A stretch of 5,461 nucleotides of DNA from Desulfofustis sp. (GTDB lineage Bacteria > Desulfobacterota > Desulfobulbia > Desulfobulbales > Desulfocapsaceae): assembly GCA_029287755.1 (NCBI GenBank), contig JARFQM010000181.1, positions 1 to 5,461 on the forward strand, read 5' to 3'. Of the stretch, positions 5,383-5,461 are shown in pieces. Every line of letters begins with the position of its first letter. Position 1 is the stretch's first letter. Under the pieces are notes generated by a model. The model was not told where the DNA came from, did not search any database, and was given only the letters and a program-made list of their open reading frames with translations. Both the position numbers and the translations under genes were made by a program.

Positions 5383-5461
5383 ACCTGAGCCTTTTGCAAA
5401 ACTAGGATTGTCGTTCAAAATCAAACCATGCGAGAAATTTTACCACAACCATATGATTGAT

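Noticed and set aside
5392..5461. TTTTGCAAAA palindrome and an ATG at 5453 near the right edge
   Set aside because: The palindrome is short, and the ATG has no ribosome site and only three codons in the window; the opposite strand opens only a 16-codon frame. No gene can be supported.

Overview
The window looks like a piece of chromosome from an anaerobic Desulfobacterota-type bacterium (the old Deltaproteobacteria: sulfate or sulfur reducers and relatives). This rests on a short-form HdrA start, HdrB with two CCG-type motifs, HdrC with two ferredoxin motifs, a MetF-family reductase, and a group-4-like PAS histidine kinase, all moderately GC-rich. The species cannot be named from the sequence.

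Layout. Positions 1-4030 hold one tightly packed leftward (minus-strand) operon. In transcription order it is metF (4030-3158), a soluble double-PAS sensor histidine kinase (3151-1565), hdrC (1602-1039), hdrB (1042-179) and the first 60 codons of hdrA (182-1, cut by the window edge). hdrC/hdrB and hdrB/hdrA each overlap by 4 bases (ATGA). The kinase overlaps hdrC by 38 bases and sits 6 bases after metF, in the same reading frame as metF.

Positions 4031-4604 are a divergent control region with lower GC. It holds a good sigma-70-type promoter for the metF operon with a palindrome at its predicted start site, a predicted leader of about 300 nt with a REP-like hairpin and competing pairings, and an FNR/CRP-type site placed as in a class II activated promoter for the rightward gene.

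Positions 4605-5303 (plus strand) encode a 232-residue protein with an N-terminal zinc ribbon, a further Cys cluster and an HD-like helical domain. The HD signature histidine is lysine, so it is probably a binding or regulatory protein and not a phosphohydrolase. It is followed by a hairpin/T-rich terminator whose inverted repeats interleave.

How the genes may work together. MetF interconverts methylene- and methyl-tetrahydrofolate in the methyl branch of the Wood-Ljungdahl pathway. HdrABC-type modules move electrons through flavin and Fe-S centres, and can couple exergonic and endergonic redox steps. Linkage of metF with hdrCBA suggests that the reductase is wired to an Hdr module, as described for the MetFV-HdrCBA-MvhD system of Moorella. 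No metV is visible here. The unusual part is a signalling kinase embedded between the enzyme and its presumed electron-transfer partner, with no response regulator in view.
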